Of a stretch of DNA of 64,000 nucleotides, positions 49,705 through 59,091 are shown piece by piece. Source of the stretch: an uncultured Ignavibacteria bacterium (lineage in GTDB: Bacteria > Bacteroidota > Ignavibacteria > Tepidaquicellales > Tepidaquicellaceae). Under the pieces are notes generated by a model, which was not told the DNA's origin, did no database searches, and saw only the letters and a list, made by a program, of their open reading frames with translations. Position 1 is the first letter of the stretch. Each line of letters starts with the position of its first letter. The translations under genes and the position numbers were made by a program. The stretch spans positions 68,283-132,282 of the forward strand of contig CALJIG010000062.1 of NCBI GenBank assembly GCA_937974175.1, written 5' to 3'.

Positions 49705-51975
49705 ATGGCAGGAAAAATTTTAATATACGCTGCATTTTTTGCGTCAATACTGTCCGTGGTAACCTTTTTTATGGTTCATCTCGGAAAAGAAAAATATCTG
49801 AAATTCGGAAGATTATTCTTCCACATTACAGCTATAAGCATAATCTCCGCTTCAATCTATTTGCTGTATCTCATATTGAATCATCACTATGAGTTTGCAT
49901 ATATATGGGAGCACAGTAACAGCGAGCTCCAGCTGCCCTTGTTAATCTCAACTTTCTACGCAGGGCAGGAAGGTAGTTTTATGCTTTGGACTTTCATGAC
50001 GGCAGTCATCGGAATATTTCTTTTAAATTATGTTTCTAAAGGGGACAGACTAGAGCCCCAGGTGATGTCTATTTATGCGCTTGTTATTGCCTTCCTGGCA
50101 TTTATATTAATTTTAAAATCACCATTTCTTTATGTCTGGGATAAATGGCCGGGAGACGTTGAAATCGGTTTTATTCCTGAAAAGGGTAAAGGCTTAAATC
50201 CGTTACTGCAAAACTTCTGGATGTCAATCCATCCGCCGACATTGTTCGCCGGATTTTCTTCGTTGGCAGTTCCATTCTGTTTTGCAATTGCAACCCTAAT
50301 GAAAAACAGATACGATGATTGGGTAAAATTCTCAATGCCATGGCTTTTATTCTCAGGTGGTGTTTTAGGGCTTGGTATTATGATGGGCGGTTATTGGGCA
50401 TATGGTGTATTAGGATGGGGTGGTTACTGGGCATGGGATCCTGTTGAAAACTCTTCATTCATTCCATGGTTAGTTACAGTTGCAGCGGTTCACACAATGA
50501 TAGCGCAGAAGCGAACAGGCGGCTATAAAAAAACGAATTTGATTCTATGTATACTTTCATTCCTTCTTGTTCTTTATTCTACCTTCTTAACAAGAAGCGG
50601 AATACTGGGCGATTCATCTGTTCACTCATTTGTTGATCCCGGACAAGAGGTTTACCTGGCTCTGGTAGTATTTATTAGTTTCTTCATTTTATTAGCAATT
50701 GGAACATTGATATATAGAAGAAAAGAACTCATAGCTCTTAATCTTCATCCAAATAAATTATTATCCAGAGAGTCTTCGCTATTCTTAGGAACAATTACAT
50801 TATGTGCTGCAGCGCTTGTTATTACTGCAGGAACAAGCTGGCCTATTATTTCTAAAGGTTCGGTTGATGCAACGTTCTATAATAAAATGAATCTTCCTAT
50901 TGCAATAATGATTGCATTTATAAATGGTATCGCATTATTATTGAAATGGAAAACTACTCCTGAAAAACAATTTTTCAAAAGCTTAATGTTTCCATTAATA
51001 TTAGCTTTAATGGTTACAGTTGGATTAGTTTTTGTCGGAGTGCAGGATTTCTTAATCGCATTATTTGCACTTGCAGCATTATTTACATTCTTTATTAATA
51101 TAGAAATTGCAGTAAACATAGTAAGGAAAAACAGAGGCCAGGCGGGAGCATACATTGCACACGTTGGATTAGCGCTTGTTTTCCTCGGAATCATAGGCTC
51201 ATCAAAATATAGTAAAGAAGAAAATATCTCTTTACAGCTGAATACACCAACACCTGTTCCTGCGCTTGGTTACACATTTACCTACGTAGGTGCAACACCT
51301 TTTGAAGACCCGAACAATAAAACAGATACGAAGTATCACTTTAACATAAAGGTTGAAAAAGACGGCAAAGAAATGACAATGCAGCCGATAATGTATTTCA
51401 GCGAATTCTCCAATGGAGTAATGAAGAATCCTGATATCGCTAATTTCCCGACGAGAGATTTATATCTTTCTCCGATGGGCCTTGAACAGCCTTCACAATT
51501 TTCAGAAAAAGATATTCATGAAATGAAAAAAGGTGAAGAAGTTAAAGTCGGTGATATGAAAGTTCAGTTTATCGATTTTGATTTTGGCGGTATTGAACAG
51601 GGCGGAAAAGAAATGCAGTCAGGAAATTTTATGATGGGTGCGACTTTGAAAGTCACTGACAGTAAATTTACCGAGACAATTTCTCCAAAAATAAAATATA
51701 CTAACGGGGAACCTGAATTTATTCCTGCAGGTATGACCGGCAACGAAAATTACGAGTTCTTCTTTACAAAGATGAATGTGACTGAAGGAGCAATTGCAAC
51801 AGTTGCAATAGTTGATAAAAGAAATCCGGATAAAGGAAATGGAGTTACAGAGGAAACTTTAGTAATAACAGCTTCTATAAAACCATTCATAAATGTATTA
51901 TGGATTGGGACTGTTGTGCTTGTTATGGGATTTGTTGTTTCAATTTTCAGAAGAAGAAAAGAACTGAACAGTTAA
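49705..51975 (+). CDS. ccmF: Cytochrome c heme lyase CcmF
   Basis: A 756-aa membrane protein of the heme-handling family with about 13-15 helices. The intact tryptophan-rich motif is 'WGGYWAWDPVENSSFIPWL' near residue 235, following 'FWMSIHPPTLFAGF' with its His; 'VAAVHTMIAQKR' and 'HVGLALVFLGIIGS' hold further conserved His. A periplasmic beta-rich region (~510-715) precedes the last helix. CcmF attaches heme to apocytochromes. It ends the ccm group; a strong terminator follows. Confidence 0.95.
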   Translation: MAGKILIYAAFFASILSVVTFFMVHLGKEKYLKFGRLFFHITAISIISASIYLLYLILNHHYEFAYIWEHSNSELQLPLLISTFYAGQEGSFMLWTFMTAVIGIFLLNYVSKGDRLEPQVMSIYALVIAFLAFILILKSPFLYVWDKWPGDVEIGFIPEKGKGLNPLLQNFWMSIHPPTLFAGFSSLAVPFCFAIATLMKNRYDDWVKFSMPWLLFSGGVLGLGIMMGGYWAYGVLGWGGYWAWDPVENSSFIPWLVTVAAVHTMIAQKRTGGYKKTNLILCILSFLLVLYSTFLTRSGILGDSSVHSFVDPGQEVYLALVVFISFFILLAIGTLIYRRKELIALNLHPNKLLSRESSLFLGTITLCAAALVITAGTSWPIISKGSVDATFYNKMNLPIAIMIAFINGIALLLKWKTTPEKQFFKSLMFPLILALMVTVGLVFVGVQDFLIALFALAALFTFFINIEIAVNIVRKNRGQAGAYIAHVGLALVFLGIIGSSKYSKEENISLQLNTPTPVPALGYTFTYVGATPFEDPNNKTDTKYHFNIKVEKDGKEMTMQPIMYFSEFSNGVMKNPDIANFPTRDLYLSPMGLEQPSQFSEKDIHEMKKGEEVKVGDMKVQFIDFDFGGIEQGGKEMQSGNFMMGATLKVTDSKFTETISPKIKYTNGEPEFIPAGMTGNENYEFFFTKMNVTEGAIATVAIVDKRNPDKGNGVTEETLVITASIKPFINVLWIGTVVLVMGFVVSIFRRRKELNS

Positions 51976-52005
51976 TTATAATTCAAAATTTAATTTCTTA
52001 CATTG

Positions 52006-52039
52006 AAAGGTTTCCGGATTTCCGGAAACCTTTTTTATT
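52006..52039 (+). terminator. Rho-independent terminator after ccmF
   Basis: AAAGGTTTCCGGA (52006-52018) pairs exactly with TCCGGAAACCTTT (52021-52033), followed by TTTATTT. This closes the ccm operon 30 bases after the ccmF stop. It also shows that the helicase frame start must lie beyond it, at ATG 52042. Confidence 0.9.
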
Positions 52040-52041
52040 TA

Positions 52042-54492
52042 ATGCTATTGAATATAGGTCACGATAAAATACAATCCTGGTTTTCTTCCAAAGGATGGAA
52101 AACTTTTCCGTTTCAGGAAGAAGTTTGGGATTTATATTCACAAGGATACTCAGGATTAATCCATTCTGCAACTGGAACCGGAAAAACTTATTCTGCTTTT
52201 CTCGGTTCAGTCATAGAGTATCTAAAGGAAGATAAATCAAAGAAGAAAACATCTTCTCTGAAAGTTCTCTGGATTACTCCAATGAGAGCGCTTGCGAATG
52301 ATATTGTAAAATCTCTTAAGATGCCTATACAAGATATGGGAATTGATTGGACGATTGAATCAAGAACAGGTGATACTACCACTTCGCAGCGGGCGAAACA
52401 GATAAAAACTATGCCCGATGTGCTTGTTACAACTCCCGAAAGCCTCACGCTCCTCATATCACAGAGAGAAAGTAAAAAAATGTTCAGTGATGTACGATGT
52501 GTAGTCATTGATGAATGGCACGAATTGCTATCATCCAAGCGCGGAGTAATGGCAGAGCTTGCATTGGCAAGACTAAGAGCATGGAATAAAAAATTAAAAG
52601 TTTGGGGAGTTTCGGCTACTATCGGAAACTTAGAAGATGCGCTGCAGGTTTTACTTGGCAGTAAAAAAAATAAAAAATCAAAAATAGTTGAAGGTATACA
52701 GAGTAAAGAAATAGTAATCGACTCGATTATACCTGATACAATAGAACGGTTTCCATGGGCGGGACATATCGGATTAAAGCTGCTGCCCAAAGTTGTAGAA
52801 GAAATTGATAAATGGAAAAGTGTAATTGTATTTACAAACACACGCTCACAGACAGAAATATGGTTTCAGGCAATATTAAATGAACGCCCTGACTGGGCAG
52901 GAAGAATTGCTCTTCATCATGGCTCGATAGGGAAAGATGTACGTGAGTTCGTCGAAAATGAACTGCGTGAAGGAAAGATGAAATGTGTTGTCAGTACATC
53001 TTCGTTGGACTTAGGTGTAGACTTTTCACCTGTTGAAAGAGTACTGCAAATTGGAAGCCCGAAGGGTGTTGCGAGATTACTGCAAAGAGCAGGAAGAAGC
53101 GGCCACCAGCCCGGAGCTACCAGCAGAGTTACATGTGTACCTACTAATGCATTTGAACTGATAGAAATTTCTGCAGTTCGTGATGCAGCAATGGAAAATA
53201 AAGTTGAACCGCGATTTCCTATAGCGAAACCATTAGATCTTTTATCACAGCATTTGGTGACGTTAGCGCTAGGAGACGGATTTGAGCTGGATAAAGTTTA
53301 TAAAGAAGTGAAGTCATCTTATTCATATAGAAATTTAACTGAAGTGGAATTTTTATGGGCTTTGGATTTTGTAACTAAAGGCGGAACAACACTCGGCGCT
53401 TATCCCGAATTTCACAAAGTCGTTAAGGATGATGATATTTATAAAGTTGAAGACAGGAGGATTGCGCAGAGACATAGAATGTCGATTGGAACTATTGTAA
53501 GCGAATCATCAATGATAGTTCAGTTTATGGGCGGCAGCCGACTTGGAAGCATAGAAGAATCTTTTATTTCCCGTTTAACTCCGGGCGATGTATTTGTTTT
53601 TTCGGGAAGGTCACTGGAGTTCATAAAGGCAAAGGATATGACAGCCTATGTAAAAAAATCCAACAGGAAAAACGGAATTGTTCCCAGGTGGGATGGAGGC
53701 AGATTGCCTTTATCTAATATGCTGAGTGAAGGAATAAGAAAAAATATTACCAGCGCAAAGCATGGGATTTATAAGTCACGGGAGATGCAGGCAGTGAAAT
53801 CATTACTGGAATTTCAAAACGAACTTTCTACTCTTCCTGCATTCAATGAAGTGTTGATTGAAAAAATAAAAACACGCGAAGGACATCATGTATTTATATA
53901 TACGTTTGAAGGGAAGCTGGTTAATGAAGGACTCAACGCGTTATTCGGCTACAGGATTTCAAAAATCAAGCCGATGACTTTCTCTATGGCTTCGAGTGAT
54001 TACGGAATTGAACTCTTAAGTTCTGAGGAAATCCCTATAGAAGAAGCTGTAAAGAATGGATTGTTTTCGCCCGAAAATCTGTTAGATGATATACATCACA
54101 GTCTGAATACATCTGAACTTGCAAAAAGACAGTTCAGACAGATTGCAAGAATAGCAGGACTAATATTTCAAGGATATCCGGGAAGCAATAAATCGGTAAG
54201 ACAAATTCAGGCATCGACGGGATTGTTCTATGATATATTCACAAAGTATGATCCTGAAAATTTATTACTGCATCAGACTCATAGAGAAGTATTAGAAAAT
54301 CAGTTGGAGCAAACACGATTAGTTCAGACATTGAAGAGAATGAATAAAAGTAAGATAACGATTACAAGTCCCGAGAGACCGACACCATTATGCTTTCCAT
54401 TGCTTGCAGAAATATTCAGAGAGAAGATGTCTACTGAGCAGTTCAGTGAGCGCATAAGAAAGCTAATCGAACAATACGATAAAGAGAATTAA
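52042..54492 (+). CDS. Ligase-associated DEXH-box helicase (Lhr-like)
   Basis: I choose the ATG at 52042 (MLLNIGHDKIQSW, 816 aa), since the earlier in-frame TTG lies inside the terminator. Helicase motifs in order: 'FPFQEEVWDLY' (Q-like), Walker A 'ATGTGKTYSAF', 'TPMRALAND', 'TTPESL', DEXH box 'VVIDEWHEL', 'WGVSATIGN', 'VFTNTRSQTEIWF', 'STSSLDLGVDF', 'QRAGRSGH'. The C-terminal ~380 residues match Lhr-type WH and DNA-clamp domains. The family belongs to a ligase-associated repair module; PdeM follows after 32 bases. The ATP-dependent ligase and exonuclease usually found with them are not here. Confidence 0.93.
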   Translation: MLLNIGHDKIQSWFSSKGWKTFPFQEEVWDLYSQGYSGLIHSATGTGKTYSAFLGSVIEYLKEDKSKKKTSSLKVLWITPMRALANDIVKSLKMPIQDMGIDWTIESRTGDTTTSQRAKQIKTMPDVLVTTPESLTLLISQRESKKMFSDVRCVVIDEWHELLSSKRGVMAELALARLRAWNKKLKVWGVSATIGNLEDALQVLLGSKKNKKSKIVEGIQSKEIVIDSIIPDTIERFPWAGHIGLKLLPKVVEEIDKWKSVIVFTNTRSQTEIWFQAILNERPDWAGRIALHHGSIGKDVREFVENELREGKMKCVVSTSSLDLGVDFSPVERVLQIGSPKGVARLLQRAGRSGHQPGATSRVTCVPTNAFELIEISAVRDAAMENKVEPRFPIAKPLDLLSQHLVTLALGDGFELDKVYKEVKSSYSYRNLTEVEFLWALDFVTKGGTTLGAYPEFHKVVKDDDIYKVEDRRIAQRHRMSIGTIVSESSMIVQFMGGSRLGSIEESFISRLTPGDVFVFSGRSLEFIKAKDMTAYVKKSNRKNGIVPRWDGGRLPLSNMLSEGIRKNITSAKHGIYKSREMQAVKSLLEFQNELSTLPAFNEVLIEKIKTREGHHVFIYTFEGKLVNEGLNALFGYRISKIKPMTFSMASSDYGIELLSSEEIPIEEAVKNGLFSPENLLDDIHHSLNTSELAKRQFRQIARIAGLIFQGYPGSNKSVRQIQASTGLFYDIFTKYDPENLLLHQTHREVLENQLEQTRLVQTLKRMNKSKITITSPERPTPLCFPLLAEIFREKMSTEQFSERIRKLIEQYDKEN

Positions 54493-54524
54493 CAATAAGA
54501 TTTAATTAAGGAATTACATTTAAT

Positions 54525-55184
54525 ATGATTGTAACAATTGCAGATGAAAGATTAGAGCTCTTCCCCGAAAAAGCAATTTATTGGGAGAAGGAAAAAATTT
54601 TATTTATATCGGATACACATTTCGGAAAAACGTCGACATTCAGAATACAGGGTATTCCCGTACCCGCAGGAGGGTTAATTGAAGATTTCAAAAAAATTAC
54701 TTCTTTAATAAATAAGACTAAAGCAGAAAGAATTTATTTTCTAGGTGATTTATTTCATTCACGTATGGGAAAAACACCAAGTGTTTTAAATACAGCAATT
54801 GAATGGAGGGAAACTCACAGTGAAATTGAAATGATTTTGATAAGAGGTAATCATGATTATCGTGCAGGTGATCCTTGTGAAGAATTAGATATAAGATGTT
54901 TTGATGAACCATATAATTTATCACCCTTTGTATTGAAGCACGAGCCGGAAAAATCAAATGAAGGTTATGTCCTATGCGGGCATGTTCATCCTGCAATTAT
55001 GCTGTACGGCAAAGGCGGAGCATCGGCGAAGGTATCGTGTTTTTATTTTGCAAAAGATTATGCCATACTTCCTGCATTCGGAGATTTCACAGGAACATAT
55101 AAGATAAAACCAAAGGAAAATGAGCGTGTCTTTGCCGTAGCTGATGAACATATTTTTGAAATAAATTCAAAAATATTTCAGTAA
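54525..55184 (+). CDS. pdeM: Ligase-associated metallophosphoesterase PdeM
   Basis: A 219-aa calcineurin-like phosphoesterase. Metal-binding blocks in order: 'ILFISDTHFGKTSTFR' (D-X-H, ~28), 'RIYFLGDLFHS' (GD, ~68), 'MILIRGNHD' (GNHD, ~103) and 'VLCGHVHP' (GHxH, ~146). 'IPVPAGG' near 45 is typical of PdeM. It is presumed to be a nuclease or phosphodiesterase acting with the preceding helicase on DNA ends (family knowledge). Same operon as the helicase. Confidence 0.93.
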   Translation: MIVTIADERLELFPEKAIYWEKEKILFISDTHFGKTSTFRIQGIPVPAGGLIEDFKKITSLINKTKAERIYFLGDLFHSRMGKTPSVLNTAIEWRETHSEIEMILIRGNHDYRAGDPCEELDIRCFDEPYNLSPFVLKHEPEKSNEGYVLCGHVHPAIMLYGKGGASAKVSCFYFAKDYAILPAFGDFTGTYKIKPKENERVFAVADEHIFEINSKIFQ

Positions 55185-55196
55185 GGATCTTTGTTT

Positions 55197-55625
55197 TTAA
55201 TCAATTGTAGCAATACATTTTAGCTCGATTGCTATAGGAGTGGGAAGTGATTTGATTTCTATAGTTGTTCTGCAGGGCTGATTATCTTTGAAATATTCTG
55301 CATAGATTTTATTGTACGTAGGAAAATCATCTTTCATATTTGTTAGAAATACCGTTACATCAACAAGCTTGTCCCATGAAGAACCGGAATCTTCAAGAAT
55401 ATGTTTGATATTTTTGAAAACTGAGTGACATTGAGTTTCGATATCATATGATGTAATGTTTCCATTTTCATCCAGATCAACTCCGGGAATTTTTTTCGTA
55501 CCTCTTTCGCGTGGACCGACACCCGACAGAAATAATAAATTGCCGACCCGTCTTGCATGAGGATATAGTCCTACAGGCTCAGGCGCTTTTGAAGAATTTA
55601 TTAAATTATTTTTTTCGTCACTCAT
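55197..55625 (-). CDS. RidA family reactive intermediate/imine deaminase
   Basis: A 142-aa YjgF/YER057c/UK114-type protein. 'PVGLYPHARRVGNLLFLSGVGPR' is the family opening and 'DLDENGNITSYDIETQCHSVFKNIKHILE' the middle helix; 'CRTTIEIKSLP' near residue 122 carries the Arg of the RidA active site. RidA hydrolyses reactive enamine/imine intermediates of amino-acid metabolism. It is slightly longer than E. coli RidA and resembles the aminomuconate-deaminase-like branch ('GPRERGTKKIPG'), so the exact substrate is open. It follows the MltR-like gene after 9 bases. Confidence 0.9.
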   Translation of the reverse strand: MSDEKNNLINSSKAPEPVGLYPHARRVGNLLFLSGVGPRERGTKKIPGVDLDENGNITSYDIETQCHSVFKNIKHILEDSGSSWDKLVDVTVFLTNMKDDFPTYNKIYAEYFKDNQPCRTTIEIKSLPTPIAIELKCIATID

Positions 55626-55634
55626 TAAAAAATA

Positions 55635-56222
55635 TCAATACGATAAATTGAACTTTGGTTCTTTATAATATAAAGGAGAGATTGTATCTCTTATTATGGT
55701 AAGCTTTGTAATAAAGAAAACCAAAAGTAGTCTGTATCTTACACCCGGGTCATCGCTATCAACTTCAAACACCTGAACAAACTCAATCAGTTCCTGATTA
55801 TAATTTAAATTTGAAAGGAGCTCACGCACTCTATCCGCTGCAGCACCGGCAGTTAAGCTTGCATTTGCTTTTTCATTTATCATGTCTGACTTAATTTTTT
55901 TCATAAGATTCAGACTTTTTGTAGTAAGATTATCAACTATACCAAGCCTGTAGCATAAATTTATTTTAGAGCTGAATGTAGAGAGCGGCATATCAGTATC
56001 GAACAAATCATCTTTCTGGCTGGGATTTGGAATAAGTATTTTATTCAGAATCTGAAAAAGAAGGTTATCTAATTTTTCTATACCCATAATTACAGCAGCC
56101 TTATCGCTTTCTTTGGAATACTCAACATAGAACTCCTTGAACTCATCCAGAATTCTTTCGGACATTCTGTAAGCGAATTTTTCTTCTCTTTCATTTAAAG
56201 AGCTTATATTGGTTTCAATCAT
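55635..56222 (-). CDS. MltR-like helical protein
   Basis: A 195-aa all-helical protein. 'ESDKAAVIMGIEKLDNLLFQILNKILI' and 'MPLSTFSSKINLCYRLGIVDNLTTKSLNLMKKIKSDM' match the core of the MltR/mannitol-repressor-like family ('PLGSFSxRIxLAYxLGLI' followed by 'IRxxRNxFAH'); the usual Asn-X-Phe-Ala-His end here reads 'KSDMINEK'. Bacterial homologues outside enterics have no proven role in mannitol regulation. It probably forms an operon with the RidA gene downstream. Confidence 0.65.
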   Translation of the reverse strand: MIETNISSLNEREEKFAYRMSERILDEFKEFYVEYSKESDKAAVIMGIEKLDNLLFQILNKILIPNPSQKDDLFDTDMPLSTFSSKINLCYRLGIVDNLTTKSLNLMKKIKSDMINEKANASLTAGAAADRVRELLSNLNYNQELIEFVQVFEVDSDDPGVRYRLLLVFFITKLTIIRDTISPLYYKEPKFNLSY

Positions 56223-56333
56223 TACGTATTTTTAGGGTTAAGCAAATATCACTATTTTAACTTTAAAATTAAACGTGTAAATAATTAAAGAATGGCACTG
56301 ACTTACTAATTCAAAATATTTATTTTATTTCTT

Positions 56334-57131
56334 ATGGCAGAAACCGGTTACAGTAAAACAGATAAAGAGACACTGGATAAATTCAAAGAGTTTGTAGATG
56401 TTGTTTACAGACTGAGAAAAGAATGTCCGTGGGATAAAGAACAGACACATCAATCGTTGAGAAGATGCCTGCTTGAAGAAAGCTACGAAGTTCTTGAAGC
56501 TATAGATAAGAACGATAAAATTGAATTAAAAAAAGAGCTTGGTGATTTAATCCTGCAGGTAATTTTTCATTCTATTCTCGGTGAAGAAACCGGTGACTTT
56601 ACATTGAAAGAAGTCCTTCAAGGTGAAACTGCAAAGCTTATATATCGCCATCCCCATGTATTCGGAGAAAAAAAAGATATTGACAGTTCACAAGTAAAAA
56701 CTAACTGGGAAAAACTAAAGATGAAGGAGGGAAGGGAATCTGTAATTGACGGGATTCCTGCAGAGCTTCCGGCATTATTCAAGGCATACAGAATTCAGGA
56801 AAAGGCTTCAAAGATAGGATTTGACTGGAAAGAAAAAGAACCTGTTTACAATAAAATTCTTGAAGAAGTTAATGAGTTGAAAGAAAACATAGAAACAGGT
56901 AAGCCGCATGAAGATATTGAAGATGAGTTTGGAGATGTTTTGTTTTCTATTGTAAACTATGCAAGGTTTATAAATGTAAATCCCGAAGATGCATTAAGAA
57001 GAACAATTGAAAAATTTTCTTCACGATTCAGAGAGATGGAAAAGGGTTTCATAGATGAGGGAAGAGATATTCACTCGCTTACGCTTGAAGAGATGGATGA
57101 CAGATGGAATAAAATAAAAAAGAAGAAGTGA
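56334..57131 (+). CDS. mazG: Nucleoside triphosphate pyrophosphohydrolase MazG
   Basis: A 265-aa protein with two MazG domains. The first has 'LRKECPWDKEQTHQSL' and the Mg-binding 'EESYEVLEAID...ELGDLILQVIFH' (~35-75); the second 'EEVNELKENI...EDEFGDVLFSIVNYARF' (~178-222). It hydrolyses NTPs to NMP and PPi, clearing damaged nucleotides and lowering (p)ppGpp. Full-length form as in E. coli. The NUDIX gene start overlaps its stop by four bases (GTGA). Confidence 0.96.
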   Translation: MAETGYSKTDKETLDKFKEFVDVVYRLRKECPWDKEQTHQSLRRCLLEESYEVLEAIDKNDKIELKKELGDLILQVIFHSILGEETGDFTLKEVLQGETAKLIYRHPHVFGEKKDIDSSQVKTNWEKLKMKEGRESVIDGIPAELPALFKAYRIQEKASKIGFDWKEKEPVYNKILEEVNELKENIETGKPHEDIEDEFGDVLFSIVNYARFINVNPEDALRRTIEKFSSRFREMEKGFIDEGRDIHSLTLEEMDDRWNKIKKKK

Positions 57132-57583
57132 GCGCAAAAATCGTAAATGATAAATCTATAGGCATAATAGTTTTCTTATGTAATGATGATGAAATCTATT
57201 TTTTACTGATAAGACATGCAGGGGGACACTGGGCTTTTCCGAAAGGACATCCCGATATACATGAAACAGAAATACAGACAGCAAGAAGAGAGCTTTTTGA
57301 AGAAACGGGAATAAAAGATTTAGATTTAATTTCAGATAAGATTTTACTTGAAGACAGATATAAGTTTTCAGGACATAAAGGAGAATTGATTCATAAAGTC
57401 GTTTATTATTATATAGCAGAAGTAAAAAGTGATGTTGTTCAGGTTGACGGTGAGGAAATTTCTGCTTATAAATGGTGTACGCTTGAAGAATCTTTTGCTT
57501 TTTTAGTACACTCCGAAACAATAATTTTAATTAATAAAGCTTATAAATTTATATATGAATTTAAAAATGAAAAGAAATCTTAG
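57128..57583 (+). CDS. NUDIX hydrolase
   Basis: A 151-aa NUDIX protein with GTG start. 'GHWAFPKGHPDIHETEIQTARRELFEETGI' contains the Nudix box G-X5-E-X7-REXXEEXG (~38-60). Overall closest in style to Ap4A hydrolase/MutT-type proteins ('VVYYYIAEV', 'EISAYKWCTLEE'). With MazG directly upstream and overlapping, a nucleotide-sanitising role is likely. The next gene starts inside its 3' end. Confidence 0.9.
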   Translation: MSAKIVNDKSIGIIVFLCNDDEIYFLLIRHAGGHWAFPKGHPDIHETEIQTARRELFEETGIKDLDLISDKILLEDRYKFSGHKGELIHKVVYYYIAEVKSDVVQVDGEEISAYKWCTLEESFAFLVHSETIILINKAYKFIYEFKNEKKS

Positions 57584-58778
57584 CTTAGTTATCTTTCTTT
57601 TTTTTATTTTTACAAATCTTACAGCTGCTTCTAAACTTGAAGACTTTCAGGCAAGAATAGACTCAATAGTAAACTCAATGAACTGTACAGTATCTGTACA
57701 GATTGTAAGCGCTGACAAATATGATGTGCTGTACTCGCACAATCCGCAAAAAAAAATGATACCGGCATCTATTTCTAAACTGGTTACCGCAGTAGCATGC
57801 CTTGCTTATCTGGGTACCGGTTATGAATTTAAAACAATAGTTTATACCGACGATATTAATATTACTGACGGAGTTATAAACGGAAACTTATATTTAAAAG
57901 GATATGGCGACCCTGATTTAAATTCAAATGATATCCGGTATCTTGCAAAAAGTATTTTAGGAAAGAACATTACTTCCATTACGGGAAATATTATATATGA
58001 TGAATCATTTTTAGATGACACATATTACGGACTCGCAAATTACTACTCGAATGATACTAAAAAACAATACTGGCCATATGTGAACGGGCTTGCTTTAGAT
58101 AAAAATTCAGGCGGATACAATCCTGCTTCTTCAGCTGCATCTTTATTGCAATCCGAACTGCAGGCAGGTAACGTTCAGCTTGGTGGAATTGTTGTAGCAG
58201 GTATTACTCCTACAGGCGCAACGCAAGTTGCAGTTGTTTCTCATTCTATGTTTGATGTGCTTTCCTATATGAATAAGACAAGTGATAATCATTCTGCTAT
58301 TACAATGTTCAAAGTTATCGGAGCTAAATATAAAGGCGCTCCGGGTACCCTCGAAAAAGGACAGGAAGCAGTTAACGATTTGCTTGTAGGCATGGGTAAT
58401 TCACGCAGCTCTTTTGAAATCCTTGAAGGTTCAGGGCTTACACGCTACAATGCAGTTACATCAGATTTATATATACGAATGCTAAAGTATATGTACGACG
58501 ATATAAAAGTATTTGATTTTTTTTACCGCTCACTTGCAATTGCAGGAAAGGACGGAACACTTTCAAAGCGCATGATAGGCACAGAAGCTGAAGGAAATGT
58601 GCACGCAAAAACAGGTACAATAAATTCTGTGAGCACTCTTTCCGGATATGCAGTTTCAAGAGACTCGGAATTAATTATGTTTTATATTGCAATGAATGGT
58701 TTTGGCGGCAGCAGCGCTGCTCCACGCGATAGGCAGGATGAAATCTGTGAGGCAATCTGTCAGTTTTCAAGAAAGTAA
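57555..58778 (+). CDS. dacB: D-alanyl-D-alanine carboxypeptidase/endopeptidase (PBP4 family)
   Basis: A 407-aa serine peptidase of family S13 with a signal peptide (~5-24). Active-site motifs: SxxK in 'MIPASISKLVTAVACL' (Ser ~74), SxN in 'TSDNHSAI' (~238) and KTG in 'HAKTGTINSVSTLSGY' (~352). 'GNLYLKGYGDPDL' is the S13 structural motif. It removes the last D-Ala from peptidoglycan stem peptides or cuts cross-links in the periplasm. Its start lies 29 bases inside the NUDIX gene, so the three genes from mazG are coupled. Confidence 0.93.
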   Translation: MNLKMKRNLSLVIFLFFIFTNLTAASKLEDFQARIDSIVNSMNCTVSVQIVSADKYDVLYSHNPQKKMIPASISKLVTAVACLAYLGTGYEFKTIVYTDDINITDGVINGNLYLKGYGDPDLNSNDIRYLAKSILGKNITSITGNIIYDESFLDDTYYGLANYYSNDTKKQYWPYVNGLALDKNSGGYNPASSAASLLQSELQAGNVQLGGIVVAGITPTGATQVAVVSHSMFDVLSYMNKTSDNHSAITMFKVIGAKYKGAPGTLEKGQEAVNDLLVGMGNSRSSFEILEGSGLTRYNAVTSDLYIRMLKYMYDDIKVFDFFYRSLAIAGKDGTLSKRMIGTEAEGNVHAKTGTINSVSTLSGYAVSRDSELIMFYIAMNGFGGSSAAPRDRQDEICEAICQFSRK

Positions 58779-58793
58779 ATAGTTGTACACGTT

Positions 58794-59060
58794 ATGGGAA
58801 TAAAGGAATTAGAAAAGGAAATTCATTTTGGTGATACTGATGAATTGCACAGGCTTGTATTGTTTAACTCAAATCACTTTTATGATGATGTTATAACTCA
58901 GCTGCAGAAAGCAACGGGTTACGATATAATACAATGCGAGCAGATTGCAATAATTGCGCACACAAAAGGAAAAGCAGTAGTAAAATCCGGTGAGATAGAA
59001 GAGCTGAAGCAGATAAATTCCGTCCTTAAAGAAATAAATCTAGTTACAGAAATAGTATAG
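58794..59060 (+). CDS. clpS: ClpS-like ATP-dependent Clp protease adaptor
   Basis: An 88-aa protein. 'ELHRLVLFNSNHFYDDVITQLQKATGYDIIQCEQIAIIAHTKGKAVVKSG' follows the ClpS core (LVLxNDDxxTFxxVIxxL ... CEQxAxxxHxxGxxxV), with the conserved His and the final 'EIV'. ClpS brings N-end-rule substrates to ClpAP/ClpCP. The usual 'NDD' that contacts the N-degron reads 'NSN' here, so substrate recognition may differ. It lies 15 bases after dacB. Confidence 0.85.
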   Translation: MGIKELEKEIHFGDTDELHRLVLFNSNHFYDDVITQLQKATGYDIIQCEQIAIIAHTKGKAVVKSGEIEELKQINSVLKEINLVTEIV

Positions 59061-59091
59061 TTTTCAAATCCCTTCTTACAATCATATAGCT

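Noticed and set aside
52188..52841. 217-codon open frame opposite the Lhr-like helicase
   Set aside because: Antisense to conserved helicase motifs; Ser/Phe-rich sequence without domains.
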